Shown piece by piece: positions 19,466 through 27,113 of a stretch of DNA of 64,000 nt. How positions within the stretch are numbered: the first letter of the stretch is position 1; each line of letters begins with the position of its first letter. The DNA is from Paraburkholderia caffeinilytica (GTDB taxonomy: Bacteria > Pseudomonadota > Gammaproteobacteria > Burkholderiales > Burkholderiaceae): contig NZ_CP031466.1 of NCBI RefSeq assembly GCF_003368325.1, forward strand, positions 992,001 to 1,056,000, given 5' to 3'. The notes below the pieces were generated by a model. It searched no databases and had not been told where the DNA came from. It saw only the letters and a program-made list of their open reading frames with translations. The position numbers and the translations under genes are program-made.

Positions 19466-20398
19466 GTGTCGAAAGAAGTGAAGCCGGGCCGCGTGCTCGT
19501 GGTGGGCAGCATCAATACCGACCTGGTCGCCCGTGCACCGCATTTGCCGCGGCCAGGCGAGACGATCAGCGGGCAGGAGTTCTCGCAGGTGGCCGGCGGC
19601 AAGGGCGGCAATCAGGCCGTGGCGGCCGCGCGCATCGGTGCGCGCGTGGCGATGGTGGGACGCGTGGGAAAAGATGCGAACGGTGCGCAGCGGGTCAAGG
19701 ATCTGGAAGCGGAGGGGATCGATTGCGCGGGTATCGAGGTCGACCCCGTGCAACCCACGGGCGTCGCGATGGTGACGGTGTCGGACGACGGCCAGAATAC
19801 GATCGTCGTGGTCGCGGGCAGTAACGGTGAGCTTACGCCGGAAGGCGTCGCGCACCACGAAGCGGCGATCAAGGCTAGCGACGTCGTGGTCTGTCAACTC
19901 GAAACGCCCTGGGATGCCGTCCACGCGACACTTGCACTCGCTCGGCGCCTGGGCAAGATCACCGTGCTGAACCCGGCGCCGGCAACCGGCCCGCTGCCCG
20001 CGGAATGGCTGCCCCTCGTCGACTACCTCGTGCCGAACGAAGTCGAGGCCGCGATACTCGCCGGCCTGCCGGTCGAATCGCAAAGCGGTGCGAGAAGGGC
20101 GGCGCTGGAATTGCAACGCGGCGGTGCCCGCAACGTGATCGTCACGCTCGGGGCGCAAGGCGCCTACCTGTTGCCGGAAGGCGGCGAAGGCATGCATTTT
20201 CCCGCGCCGCAGGTGCGCGCGGTCGACACGACCGCGGCCGGCGACACCTTCATCGGCGTTTTCGCCGCGCAACTCGCTGCCCGGCAGCCGCTGGAAGGCG
20301 CGATCAGCCTCGCGCAACGCGCGGCTTCGATTTCGGTCACGCGTGCCGGTGCGCAGCCGTCGATCCCGACTCGCGCGGAAGTGGAAAGCGCAGTCTGA
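19466..20398 (+). CDS. rbsK: Ribokinase (PfkB-family sugar kinase)
   Basis: A 310-aa kinase. The GTG at 19466 is preferred because AGGAG (19454-19458) lies 7 nt before it; a GTG at 19460 is too close. It phosphorylates the imported sugar, ribose to ribose-5-phosphate. PfkB motifs are clear: GSINTDLV at the N-terminus, GGKGGNQAVAAARIG (signature 1), and VDTTAAGDTFIGVFAA (signature 2), whose Asp is the catalytic base. VTLGAQGAYL lies before the ATP site. It closes the transporter operon. No rbsD and no LacI-type rbsR are adjacent. Confidence 0.9.
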   Translation: MSKEVKPGRVLVVGSINTDLVARAPHLPRPGETISGQEFSQVAGGKGGNQAVAAARIGARVAMVGRVGKDANGAQRVKDLEAEGIDCAGIEVDPVQPTGVAMVTVSDDGQNTIVVVAGSNGELTPEGVAHHEAAIKASDVVVCQLETPWDAVHATLALARRLGKITVLNPAPATGPLPAEWLPLVDYLVPNEVEAAILAGLPVESQSGARRAALELQRGGARNVIVTLGAQGAYLLPEGGEGMHFPAPQVRAVDTTAAGDTFIGVFAAQLAARQPLEGAISLAQRAASISVTRAGAQPSIPTRAEVESAV

Positions 20399-20497
20399 AA
20401 CGGATGCCTGTCGTGGCGTGAGGCAGTCCGGCCTGCAACTCTGGGTACCTGAGGGACTGCCGGGCGGATTGCTCGCAACTCAGGACCGTGGCCGGGC

Positions 20498-21421
20498 TCA
20501 GACGCGGCCCGGATCGAGCAGGTTCGAACTGAAATCGCAACACTGCGCGGCGAGCCGCGCGATCTCTGCATTCAGCGAGTGCGGCTGGTCTGCCCGATGC
20601 ATCGCGACGTATGGAACAGGCGGCAGCGCCGGTCGCGTCTGAATCATGCCGAGCGCGCCGCGTGTGACCATGTGGCTCAGGCACGCCTTCGGCAGATAGC
20701 CGACGCCGAGACCCGACAGCGTCAGCCCGATCTGCGCGATCAGACTGTTGCTGGCGAGAATTCTTTGCATGCTGATCCCGTGCTCCTGCAGAAAGCGGCT
20801 GTAGATAAAGCCCGTCCCCGACAGGCCGCCCTGCAGGATCAGCGGATACTGCGCAATTTCGGCGAGCGGAAGGACGGCCTGTCTCGGCGCCAATGCCGGC
20901 GCGCACATCCATGCGTTCTCCACTTCGCCGACCCGTGTCGTCGCGAAGGATTCGGTGCTGTGGATTTGCGGCACGACGATGATGTCGATCGTGTCGTCGG
21001 CGAGCCGGTCGCGCAGCGTCGCGTTCAAATCCACTTCGGCTTCGACCACGACCTTCGGATACGCCGCCTGGATTGCGCCGATCAGCCGGGGTAGCCACGT
21101 CAGCGCCGTCAGTTCGGTCACGCCGATGCGGACCTGTCGCACCAGCGCCTCCTTTGAGCTGATCCGCTCGACGATCTGATCGCGCCGTTCAAGCAGTTCT
21201 TTCGCGTAGTTGAAGAACTCGGCGCCTTTCTCGGTCAGCCGTGCGCTGCGGTGCGCGCGGTCGAATACCGTCAGGTCGAAGGCGCGCTCGAGTTCCTGAA
21301 TTCGTTTCGAAACGGCCGACTGCGTGGTGTTGAGGCGGCTCGAAGCGGCCTCGAACGAGCCCAGCTGAACAATCCAGTAGAGCGCTTCCATCTGCTTGAA
21401 CGTCAGCATCGCGCCATCCAT
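20498..21421 (-). CDS. LysR-family regulator of the adjacent symporter/aminotransferase unit
   Basis: A 307-aa protein. The helix-turn-helix reads GSFEAASSRLNTTQSAVSKRIQELERAFDLTVFDR. The effector domain has IGVTELTALTWLPRLIGAIQ and a second lobe with GLGVGYLPKACL. The ATG at 21421 lacks a good ribosome site; an internal ATG at 21409 (MLTFKQMEALYWI) is also possible and matches the family start well. It diverges from the symporter gene at 21526, with an inverted repeat in the 104-bp gap, so it probably controls that transporter and the aminotransferase beyond it. Confidence 0.9.
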   Translation of the reverse strand: MDGAMLTFKQMEALYWIVQLGSFEAASSRLNTTQSAVSKRIQELERAFDLTVFDRAHRSARLTEKGAEFFNYAKELLERRDQIVERISSKEALVRQVRIGVTELTALTWLPRLIGAIQAAYPKVVVEAEVDLNATLRDRLADDTIDIIVVPQIHSTESFATTRVGEVENAWMCAPALAPRQAVLPLAEIAQYPLILQGGLSGTGFIYSRFLQEHGISMQRILASNSLIAQIGLTLSGLGVGYLPKACLSHMVTRGALGMIQTRPALPPVPYVAMHRADQPHSLNAEIARLAAQCCDFSSNLLDPGRV

Positions 21422-21431
21422 TGCATGAATT

Positions 21432-21465
21432 AAAGCGATAGTTTCTCATATAAAAAAATCGCTTT
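21432..21465. promoter_or_regulatory. Inverted repeat in the LysR/symporter divergent promoter region
   Basis: AAAGCGAT (21432-21439) and ATCGCTTT (21458-21465) are perfect 8-bp arms around an 18-bp AT-rich spacer. The spacing and position between divergent genes suit a LysR tetramer site. The whole 21422-21525 gap is much more AT-rich than its surroundings. Confidence 0.55.
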
Positions 21466-21525
21466 TTTTACTTATTTCGGCTGCTTAAGGTTCCTCCATC
21501 GCCCCGCCCCCTATCTGGAGAGAGC

Positions 21526-22851
21526 ATGGATACCGTCGTCGAAAGCCCGCCCGTCAACCATATCGAGCGCAAACCGCGCGTCGGCCTCGCGTGGCAGATA
21601 CTGATCGGTCTCGTCATCGGCGTCGCCACGGGACTCGTGCTGAACCACTTCCCGCAGATGCGGGACGCGACCGTGTCGGGGCTATTGCAGCCTGCCGGCG
21701 ACATCTTCATCAAGCTGATCAAGATGATCGTGGTGCCGATCGTATTCACGAGCATGGTGGTCGGCATCGCCGGTGTCGGAGACGGCAAATCGCTCGGGCG
21801 TATCGGCCTGAAGACGCTTGTGTACTTCGAGGTGATCACGACGATCGCGATCCTGCTCGGGCTCATTCTCGGCAACGTGCTGCAGCCGGGCGTCGGCACC
21901 GACATGTCGCAACTCGGCCACACCGACATTTCGCGCTATCAGCAGGCAACGCAGCAGGTGCAGGGCCATCACGGACTGATGACCCTCCTGCTCGGCGTGA
22001 TTCCGGACAATATCCTTGCTTCGATGGCCAAAGGCGACCTGCTGCCGGTGATCTTTTTCTCGGTGCTATTCGGCCTCGGCCTGCAGTCGGTTCCGGAAGA
22101 ATTCCGCAAGCCGGTGATCGCCATGCTCAAAGGTGTTGCCGAGGCCATGTTCAAGGTGACGAACATGGTGATGCGCTACGCGCCGATCGGCGTGTGCGCG
22201 CTGATCGCGGTGACCGTCGCGAGCTTCGGTTTCGGTTCGCTGTTGCCGCTGCTCAAGCTGGTGGCCGTCACGTATCTCGCGATCGTGCTGTTTGTGCTGG
22301 TTGTGCTAGGCATCACCGCCCGGCTGTTCGGCTTTCGTATCTTCACGTTGCTGCGGGTGATCAAGGATGAATTGATCATCGCGTTTTCGACCTGCAGTTC
22401 GGCAACCGTGCTGCCGCAACTGATGAAGAAGATGGAGGACTACGGCGTGCCGAAGAGCATCACGACCTTCGTCGTGCCAACCGGCTACACGTTCAATCTC
22501 GACGGCGCATCGATTTATCTCGGCATCGGCACGCTGTTCGTCGCGCAGTTGTACGGCATTCATCTTGGCTGGCAGGAACAGATGGTCCTCGTATTGACGA
22601 TGGTCGTGACGTCGAAGGGCGCGGCCGGCGTGCCGGGCTTCATGTTCGTGATTCTTCTTGCGACGCTTGCCAGTGCGGGCTTACCGCTCGAAGGACTCGC
22701 GTTCATCGCCGGCGTGGACCGTGTGATGGACATGGGGCGTACCGCGCTGAACGTGGTGGGCAACGCGCTTGCGCCGCTCGTCATCGCCAGATGGGAGCGT
22801 CGGTACGACGCGGAGAAGGGCCGGGCGTATCTCGCGTCGCTCGACGCGTGA
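21526..22851 (+). CDS. Dicarboxylate/amino acid:cation symporter (DAACS family)
   Basis: A 441-aa inner-membrane symporter of the GltP/DctA family, importing a dicarboxylate or acidic/neutral amino acid with H+ or Na+. Landmarks are FIKLIKMIVVPIVFTSMVVGIAG in the third helix, AFSTCSSATVLPQLM (hairpin 1, normally STSSS), VPTGYTFNLDGASIYLG (helix 7), TSKGAAGVPG (hairpin 2) and DRVMDMGRTALNVVGNALA (helix 8), where family members have the substrate-contacting Arg and Asn. An SD (GGAGAG) lies 6 nt before the ATG. It is followed after 55 bp by the class V aminotransferase gene, suggesting import and then processing of one amino acid. Confidence 0.92.
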   Translation: MDTVVESPPVNHIERKPRVGLAWQILIGLVIGVATGLVLNHFPQMRDATVSGLLQPAGDIFIKLIKMIVVPIVFTSMVVGIAGVGDGKSLGRIGLKTLVYFEVITTIAILLGLILGNVLQPGVGTDMSQLGHTDISRYQQATQQVQGHHGLMTLLLGVIPDNILASMAKGDLLPVIFFSVLFGLGLQSVPEEFRKPVIAMLKGVAEAMFKVTNMVMRYAPIGVCALIAVTVASFGFGSLLPLLKLVAVTYLAIVLFVLVVLGITARLFGFRIFTLLRVIKDELIIAFSTCSSATVLPQLMKKMEDYGVPKSITTFVVPTGYTFNLDGASIYLGIGTLFVAQLYGIHLGWQEQMVLVLTMVVTSKGAAGVPGFMFVILLATLASAGLPLEGLAFIAGVDRVMDMGRTALNVVGNALAPLVIARWERRYDAEKGRAYLASLDA

Positions 22852-22906
22852 GCGGGCACGGTGCGCGGCACAACCCTCATTTAGCAGAAAGATCAGGAGC
22901 ATTCAG

Positions 22907-24181
22907 ATGAGCAGTCACCAAGGCGAGTTCCTTTCCGCGTCGTTGATCGAAGAGATCAAGGCACGGTTTCACCATGTCGACCACGACATCGACGGGCGCG
23001 AGCGACTCTTCTTCGACAACGCGGGCGGCTCGTTCCGCCTCAAGGCGGCCGTCGACGCATTCGCGCGAATCGACGCGCTACCGGATTGCCCCGAGCGCAT
23101 CCACGCGCGCGCCCGCCATCTTCAGGACGTTCAGGCACGCGGCGAGGCGGACATCCGCACGATCCTCAACGCGAAGGACGGCAGCATTTACCCATCGCTG
23201 ACCGCGTCGGGCGGGATGTTCGACATGGTGCGCGCAATCATGGAGAACGTGCCGGGCACGAACGCTGTCACGACGATCCTCGAACATCCCTCTTCGTTCG
23301 ACGCAATGACCTGCTACGCGCAACGCACGGGCAAGTCGTTGCGGGTTGCGCCCAGCAATCCGGAGACCGGCGGCGTGGACGTGGAGGCGATTCTGTCGTT
23401 GATCGACGCGGACACGGCGCTGCTCAGCGTGATGGCTGCGTCGAATATTTCCGGCGCCAAGTTCGATATCGCGACGCTCGTCGAGCGGGCGCGCGAAAAG
23501 AAACCCGGGCTCTTCATCGTTGTGGATGCGGTCCAGCATGCGCCGCACGGCGTCATCGACCTGCAGAAGACGCCGGTCGACGGCATCAATTTCGCGCCCT
23601 ACAAGTTCTTCGGCTGCCGCGGCTCCGGCATCTCGTGGCTGTCGCCGCGTGCGGCCGCTTTGCCGCATCACCGCCTCGATGCAAAGCAGGAGGGCGTGTG
23701 GGAACTCGGCAGCCCGGCGCCCGCACAGTTTGCGGTCGTGACCGAAATCGTCGAGTACGTGACGTGGATCGGTAGCCAATTCAGCAATGCCGATACGCGC
23801 CGCGAGCTTTTCGTGGCGGGGATGGAGCGCATTGAGTTGCATGAGCGCGCGCTGCTGGCGGCGCTGCTTGACGGTCAAGGTGGACGGCGCGGTTTGCGGC
23901 GGCTCGATGGCGTGGACGTGTTCTGGGATCATGCCGATCTCACGAAGCGCGACCTGATCCTGGGGATCGGCTTCACGAATCTGAGCCCGGCCGACGCGGT
24001 GCGCGAGTACGAGAGACGCGGCGTGATCGTCTACGAGCGGATCGCTTCGAGCCTGTACTCCGGCCGCATGCTGAAGTCGTTCAATCTGGCGGGCGCGGTG
24101 CGGATCTCGCCGCTGCACTGTCATACACCGGGCGACGTCGAACGCTTTCTTTCTATTACCGAAGAACTGACGACGCTTTGA
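22907..24181 (+). CDS. Class V aminotransferase-family PLP enzyme (cysteine-desulfurase-like fold)
   Basis: A 424-aa PLP enzyme from the ATG at 22907, chosen for AGGAG 7 nt upstream. The fold-type-I landmarks are RLFFDNAGGSFRL at the N-terminus, SLTASGGMFDMVRAI, the cofactor aspartate in FIVVDAVQHAPHG, and the Schiff-base lysine in NFAPYKFFGCRGSG. This family includes desulfurases, kynureninases, epimerases and lyases, and nothing in the sequence settles which. Its partner is the amino-acid-type symporter 55 bp upstream. A role in using the imported amino acid is likely; the reaction is unknown. Confidence 0.8.
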   Translation: MSSHQGEFLSASLIEEIKARFHHVDHDIDGRERLFFDNAGGSFRLKAAVDAFARIDALPDCPERIHARARHLQDVQARGEADIRTILNAKDGSIYPSLTASGGMFDMVRAIMENVPGTNAVTTILEHPSSFDAMTCYAQRTGKSLRVAPSNPETGGVDVEAILSLIDADTALLSVMAASNISGAKFDIATLVERAREKKPGLFIVVDAVQHAPHGVIDLQKTPVDGINFAPYKFFGCRGSGISWLSPRAAALPHHRLDAKQEGVWELGSPAPAQFAVVTEIVEYVTWIGSQFSNADTRRELFVAGMERIELHERALLAALLDGQGGRRGLRRLDGVDVFWDHADLTKRDLILGIGFTNLSPADAVREYERRGVIVYERIASSLYSGRMLKSFNLAGAVRISPLHCHTPGDVERFLSITEELTTL

Positions 24182-24389
24182 CAGCAGCAAACTAACAGCA
24201 GTCAACCCGACTCGCGCGCCGGCCCCGATTACGGCGCGCCGGGAAAGTGTTGCGCATCTTTACTCGTGCCTTCCGCATGTCGCCCGTGCCGAGCAACGCA
24301 CCAACGGTTTGCCGCCGACGCTTACAACACCGCAGGTAATCCGTAGAAACACAGCCGTAGCCAAACCGTAGCGTCGTTTGTCTAGGATG

Positions 24390-24420
24390 CCTCCATTGCC
24401 TATGCATCGATCAATGGAGG
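24390..24420 (+). promoter_or_regulatory. Hairpin masking the ribosome binding site of the small gene at 24427
   Basis: CCTCCATTG (24390-24398) pairs perfectly with CAATGGAGG (24412-24420) over a 13-nt loop. The right arm contains the Shine-Dalgarno GGAGG, 6 nt before the ATG at 24427. In RNA the stem would hide the ribosome site, as in RNA thermometers or sRNA/protein-controlled leaders. Confidence 0.6.
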
Positions 24421-24426
24421 TACCGG

Positions 24427-24630
24427 ATGCTCAGCCACCACGAACTCGCGACACTCATGCTGCTTGGCGACACGGACAAGCGGCTGGAAGCTTTCGATCC
24501 GGACGTACTGGCGTTACGCCGTTACGAGTTGGTGGAAGTCCGGCAGCGTGACCGGCAAGGAACGACACTGCAATTGACCCGCCAGGGGCGTGAGTTGCTG
24601 CAGCGACTGCGCACGGGCGCACAGCGATGA
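24427..24630 (+). CDS. Small winged-helix-like protein of unknown function (paralog of 39948-40145)
   Basis: A 67-aa protein starting MLSHHELATLMLL, with GGAGG 6 nt upstream inside a 9-bp hairpin. The second half, LQLTRQGRELLQRLRTG, resembles the last helix and wing of a MarR/PadR-type winged helix, but the unit is too short for a full domain. A second copy of the family lies at 39948 next to phaP; both share the MLSxHExATLML start and the same length. No function is known to me. It is 245 bp after the aminotransferase and 273 bp before the cyclic-nucleotide/FliG-like gene, so it may be transcribed alone. Confidence 0.75.
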   Translation: MLSHHELATLMLLGDTDKRLEAFDPDVLALRRYELVEVRQRDRQGTTLQLTRQGRELLQRLRTGAQR

Positions 24631-24786
24631 GCCCGATACGGCGCGATCCGGCCTCACCCGCATGCCGGGCCGAGTGCATTGCGCCGGGGATGAAACGGCT
24701 GGTAAGACTTATCCCTTTGAGCGGCCAATGGCCTGTCTGCCAAACGTTTGCGCCGTTGTAGCTATTAGTCTGACGATTGAGAAGGT

Positions 24787-24814
24787 TAAAGATTTGCTTT
24801 TTGCATGTCGTTAT
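24787..24814 (+). promoter_or_regulatory. Candidate sigma-28 (flagellar)-type promoter upstream of the motor-like operon
   Basis: TAAAGATT at 24787-24794 resembles the sigma-28 -35 element (TAAAGTTT) and GTCGTTAT at 24807-24814 partly matches GCCGATAA, with spacing one base longer than ideal. It lies about 90 bp before the TTG start at 24904. The match is imperfect, so this is tentative. The rest of 24631-24903 shows no gene. Confidence 0.25.
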
Positions 24815-24903
24815 CCAGTCAAATAAGTCAGGACCATCGCACATACCTTCGACTCATGAAGAAGCGGGATGCGCGAGGCAATAGCTCTACGGGGGATTGA
24901 ATT

Positions 24904-26145
24904 TTGAATCAGCAAAGATCGCCATGGTCGCGCGCAGCGGCTCCGGGCGAAGTCATCTATTCCGAAGGCTTCGCGGGCGACGCCGTCATCTACGTGATCG
25001 CAGACGGCAGAGTCGAAATCTCCACGCAATGCGACGAAAAGAAGGTCGTTCTCGCCACGCTCGGCAAGGGCGAGTTTTTTGGCGAGGCCTCGTTGTTGCC
25101 GGCCGAACCACGCGCGCACACCGCGAAAGCCCTCAGCTTCTGTCAATTGACCGTCATCGCGGCAAGCGTGGTGGAAGAGGAGCTCGAGCGCGTATCGCCG
25201 CTGCTGCGCCATATCGTGCGCACGATGATTCGGCGCGTGAAGAAGAAGGACGATGTCCTCGCCACCAATACGCATGCTGATTTTCTGCCCGGTGTGCTCT
25301 CGTACGCGCATGTGCTGTCGCTGATGGCGGGTATCGAGAGCGGGGACCGGACGGACGGACGCGCGCGCCGCGCTCAAGGGGAGGAGTACTCGGTGCCCCT
25401 GCCTGAAGTCATCAAGAAGTGCCACGCGATTGCCGGTCATTCCCGTCCGCATGTGATGGCGATGCTCAAGCGCATGGAAAAACTCAACCTCGTCACGCTC
25501 GAACCCGGCCGCTCCGATCGTCTGAGCACCCTGTCGGCGCGCTATTCGGCTCAAGACGGCGCAGCCGGACGGCAGCTCGTGACTTTCGATCCCGTACGGA
25601 TCACGGAACGGGCCCAGCAGGTGGCCGACCACGATCTCGACGTGTCGATCAACAGCGAACTGGAACTGATCGAGCTGGCCGACCTGGAAGCCCTGATCGG
25701 CGTCGAGAAGAATCTGATTCTCAACAAGCTCTCGCATGCGGAAATCGCCGAAGACATCTTCGCGTTCCGCAAGACCAAGGTGTTGAACTACGTCGAGGAA
25801 AAGGGCATCACGTATTTTTCCCGCCGCAGTCCGCGTGGCGCCGGCGAGCTGAAGTCGCTGGCCGATCTGGAGTTCGTCGACCAGCGAACCTTGTTCGAAG
25901 CCGTGAGCGCTTTCGACACCTACGACCTCGCGAAACTGCTGTCCGCCGTGACCGGCGAGCCGATCTCCGATCGCCTGTTCTCGGTGATGACCGAGGCGCG
26001 CAAGAAGGAGGTGTCGTGGGTCATGCGTCGTGAAATCAAGATCGATCCGCTCGAGATTGCCGAGATCGAGGAGCGTTTCATCGAGACCGTACGCGCGATC
26101 AAATCGTCGGCCGCTGCAGCGCCGCTTTCCAATGTGGATGCCTGA
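24904..26145 (+). CDS. Cyclic-nucleotide-binding protein with FliG-like C-terminal domain
   Basis: A 413-aa cytoplasmic protein starting at a TTG, with GGGGGA 7 nt upstream. Residues about 14-85 are a cNMP-binding domain: GEVIYSEGFAGDAVIYVIADG and the phosphate cassette GEFFGEASLLPAEPRAHTA, which keeps the FGE glutamate and the arginine. Residues about 160-200 look like a Crp-type winged helix (IAGHSRPHVMAMLKRMEKLNLVTLE). Residues about 323-398 resemble the FliG C-terminal torque domain (VDQRTLFEAVSAFDTYDLAKLL, LFSVMTEARKKEVSWVMRRE, DPLEIAEIEERFIETVRAI). It is followed by MotA-like and MotB-like genes. The likely role is a nucleotide-sensing rotor or clutch for that stator (inference). No flagellar gene is nearby. 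Confidence 0.75.
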   Translation: MNQQRSPWSRAAAPGEVIYSEGFAGDAVIYVIADGRVEISTQCDEKKVVLATLGKGEFFGEASLLPAEPRAHTAKALSFCQLTVIAASVVEEELERVSPLLRHIVRTMIRRVKKKDDVLATNTHADFLPGVLSYAHVLSLMAGIESGDRTDGRARRAQGEEYSVPLPEVIKKCHAIAGHSRPHVMAMLKRMEKLNLVTLEPGRSDRLSTLSARYSAQDGAAGRQLVTFDPVRITERAQQVADHDLDVSINSELELIELADLEALIGVEKNLILNKLSHAEIAEDIFAFRKTKVLNYVEEKGITYFSRRSPRGAGELKSLADLEFVDQRTLFEAVSAFDTYDLAKLLSAVTGEPISDRLFSVMTEARKKEVSWVMRREIKIDPLEIAEIEERFIETVRAIKSSAAAAPLSNVDA

Positions 26146-26216
26146 CGCCGGGTAGTCGGACCACCGGCCGCTTGCAGGTCCGGTCCGACGACTGCGGCTG
26201 CCGTTCGAGAGGATGT

Positions 26217-26981
26217 ATGGATCTTTTGACGTTATTTGGCGCCCTGTTTGGCGTGACGGCTATCGTGGCCGGTTTTTCGCTCGAGGGTGGTCATTTCACC
26301 TCGCTGTTTCAGCTGGAGGCGTTCGTCATCGTATTGGGCGGCACCTTAGGCGCGGTGATGATCCAGAACACCTGGGCGAGGTTTTATGACGGCGTGAAGC
26401 AACTGCGGCTCGCGTTCGTGAAAGCGCGCCAGGTCGACCGGCAAAGCTTGTCGGTCCTGCTCGAGTGGGGCGATCAGGCGAAGCTGAACGGCATGCTCGT
26501 GTTCGAGTCGATCGACGCGGGCGGCATCAATCCGTTTGCCAAACGAGGCCTGGAGCTTCTGGCCAACGGGGTGTCGACGGCCGTGCTCGAGGACGCCCTG
26601 CAGCGAGAACTGGATGCCTACGAGCGCAATCACATGGCGGCGGCGCGGATATGGCAGCAGGCCGGCGGCTATGCGCCGACGTTCGGCATTCTGGGGGCGG
26701 TGCTCGGTCTGATTCAGGTCACCGGCCATATGCTCGAACCGGCGCAACTCGGGCAAGGTATTGCCGTCGCCTTTGTGGCGACGCTGTACGGCCTCGCGTT
26801 GGCGAATCTGGTCTTTTTGCCGCTGTACGGAAAGATCCGGGCGCAGGTGGATAGCGAATTGCGCTTCAGACGTTTGTATCTCGACGGCTTGCTCGCGATT
26901 TCGCGCAAGGAGTCGCCCCATACGATCGAAACCCGGCTCGCGGGCGACGTCCGCGAACGATCGGCGGAGTTGTTGGGATAA
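26217..26981 (+). CDS. MotA/PomA-like stator proton-channel protein
   Basis: A 254-aa inner-membrane protein from the ATG at 26217 (GAGAGG just upstream). Helices lie at about residues 3-21 and 33-50 (FVIVLGGTLGAVMI), then a large cytoplasmic loop, then helices at 150-170 and 180-203. Pro154 in GGYAPTFGILGAVLGLI matches the channel proline of MotA. In the loop, KLNGMLVFE aligns by eye with the MotA RKxGxLALE segment, keeping the glutamate that contacts FliG and replacing the arginine by lysine. Length fits the short PomA type. It sits 71 bp after the FliG-like gene and before the MotB-like gene; a 10-bp repeat array starts at its stop codon. Confidence 0.85.
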   Translation: MDLLTLFGALFGVTAIVAGFSLEGGHFTSLFQLEAFVIVLGGTLGAVMIQNTWARFYDGVKQLRLAFVKARQVDRQSLSVLLEWGDQAKLNGMLVFESIDAGGINPFAKRGLELLANGVSTAVLEDALQRELDAYERNHMAAARIWQQAGGYAPTFGILGAVLGLIQVTGHMLEPAQLGQGIAVAFVATLYGLALANLVFLPLYGKIRAQVDSELRFRRLYLDGLLAISRKESPHTIETRLAGDVRERSAELLG

Positions 26982-27044
26982 CCCGGAATAGCCTGGGATT
27001 GCCAGGCATAACGTGGGATCGCCTGGGATCGCATGGAATAGCCC
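26975..27044. repeat. Seven imperfect 10-bp tandem repeats between the MotA- and MotB-like genes
   Basis: Units begin at 26975, 26985, 26995, 27005, 27015, 27025 and 27035, each starting GGGAT, GGAAT or GGCAT, with consensus close to GGGATAGCCT. The period is exactly 10 bp, near one DNA helical turn. The first unit overlaps the stop codon of the MotA-like gene. The following 70 bp up to the MotB-like start contain no gene. Confidence 0.8.
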
Positions 27045-27113
27045 GCCTCGCCCGGCTGGCGAAAACGCGCCAGGCGCTCATTCAAACGCAATTCGGAAGC
27101 AGACGATTCGAGC

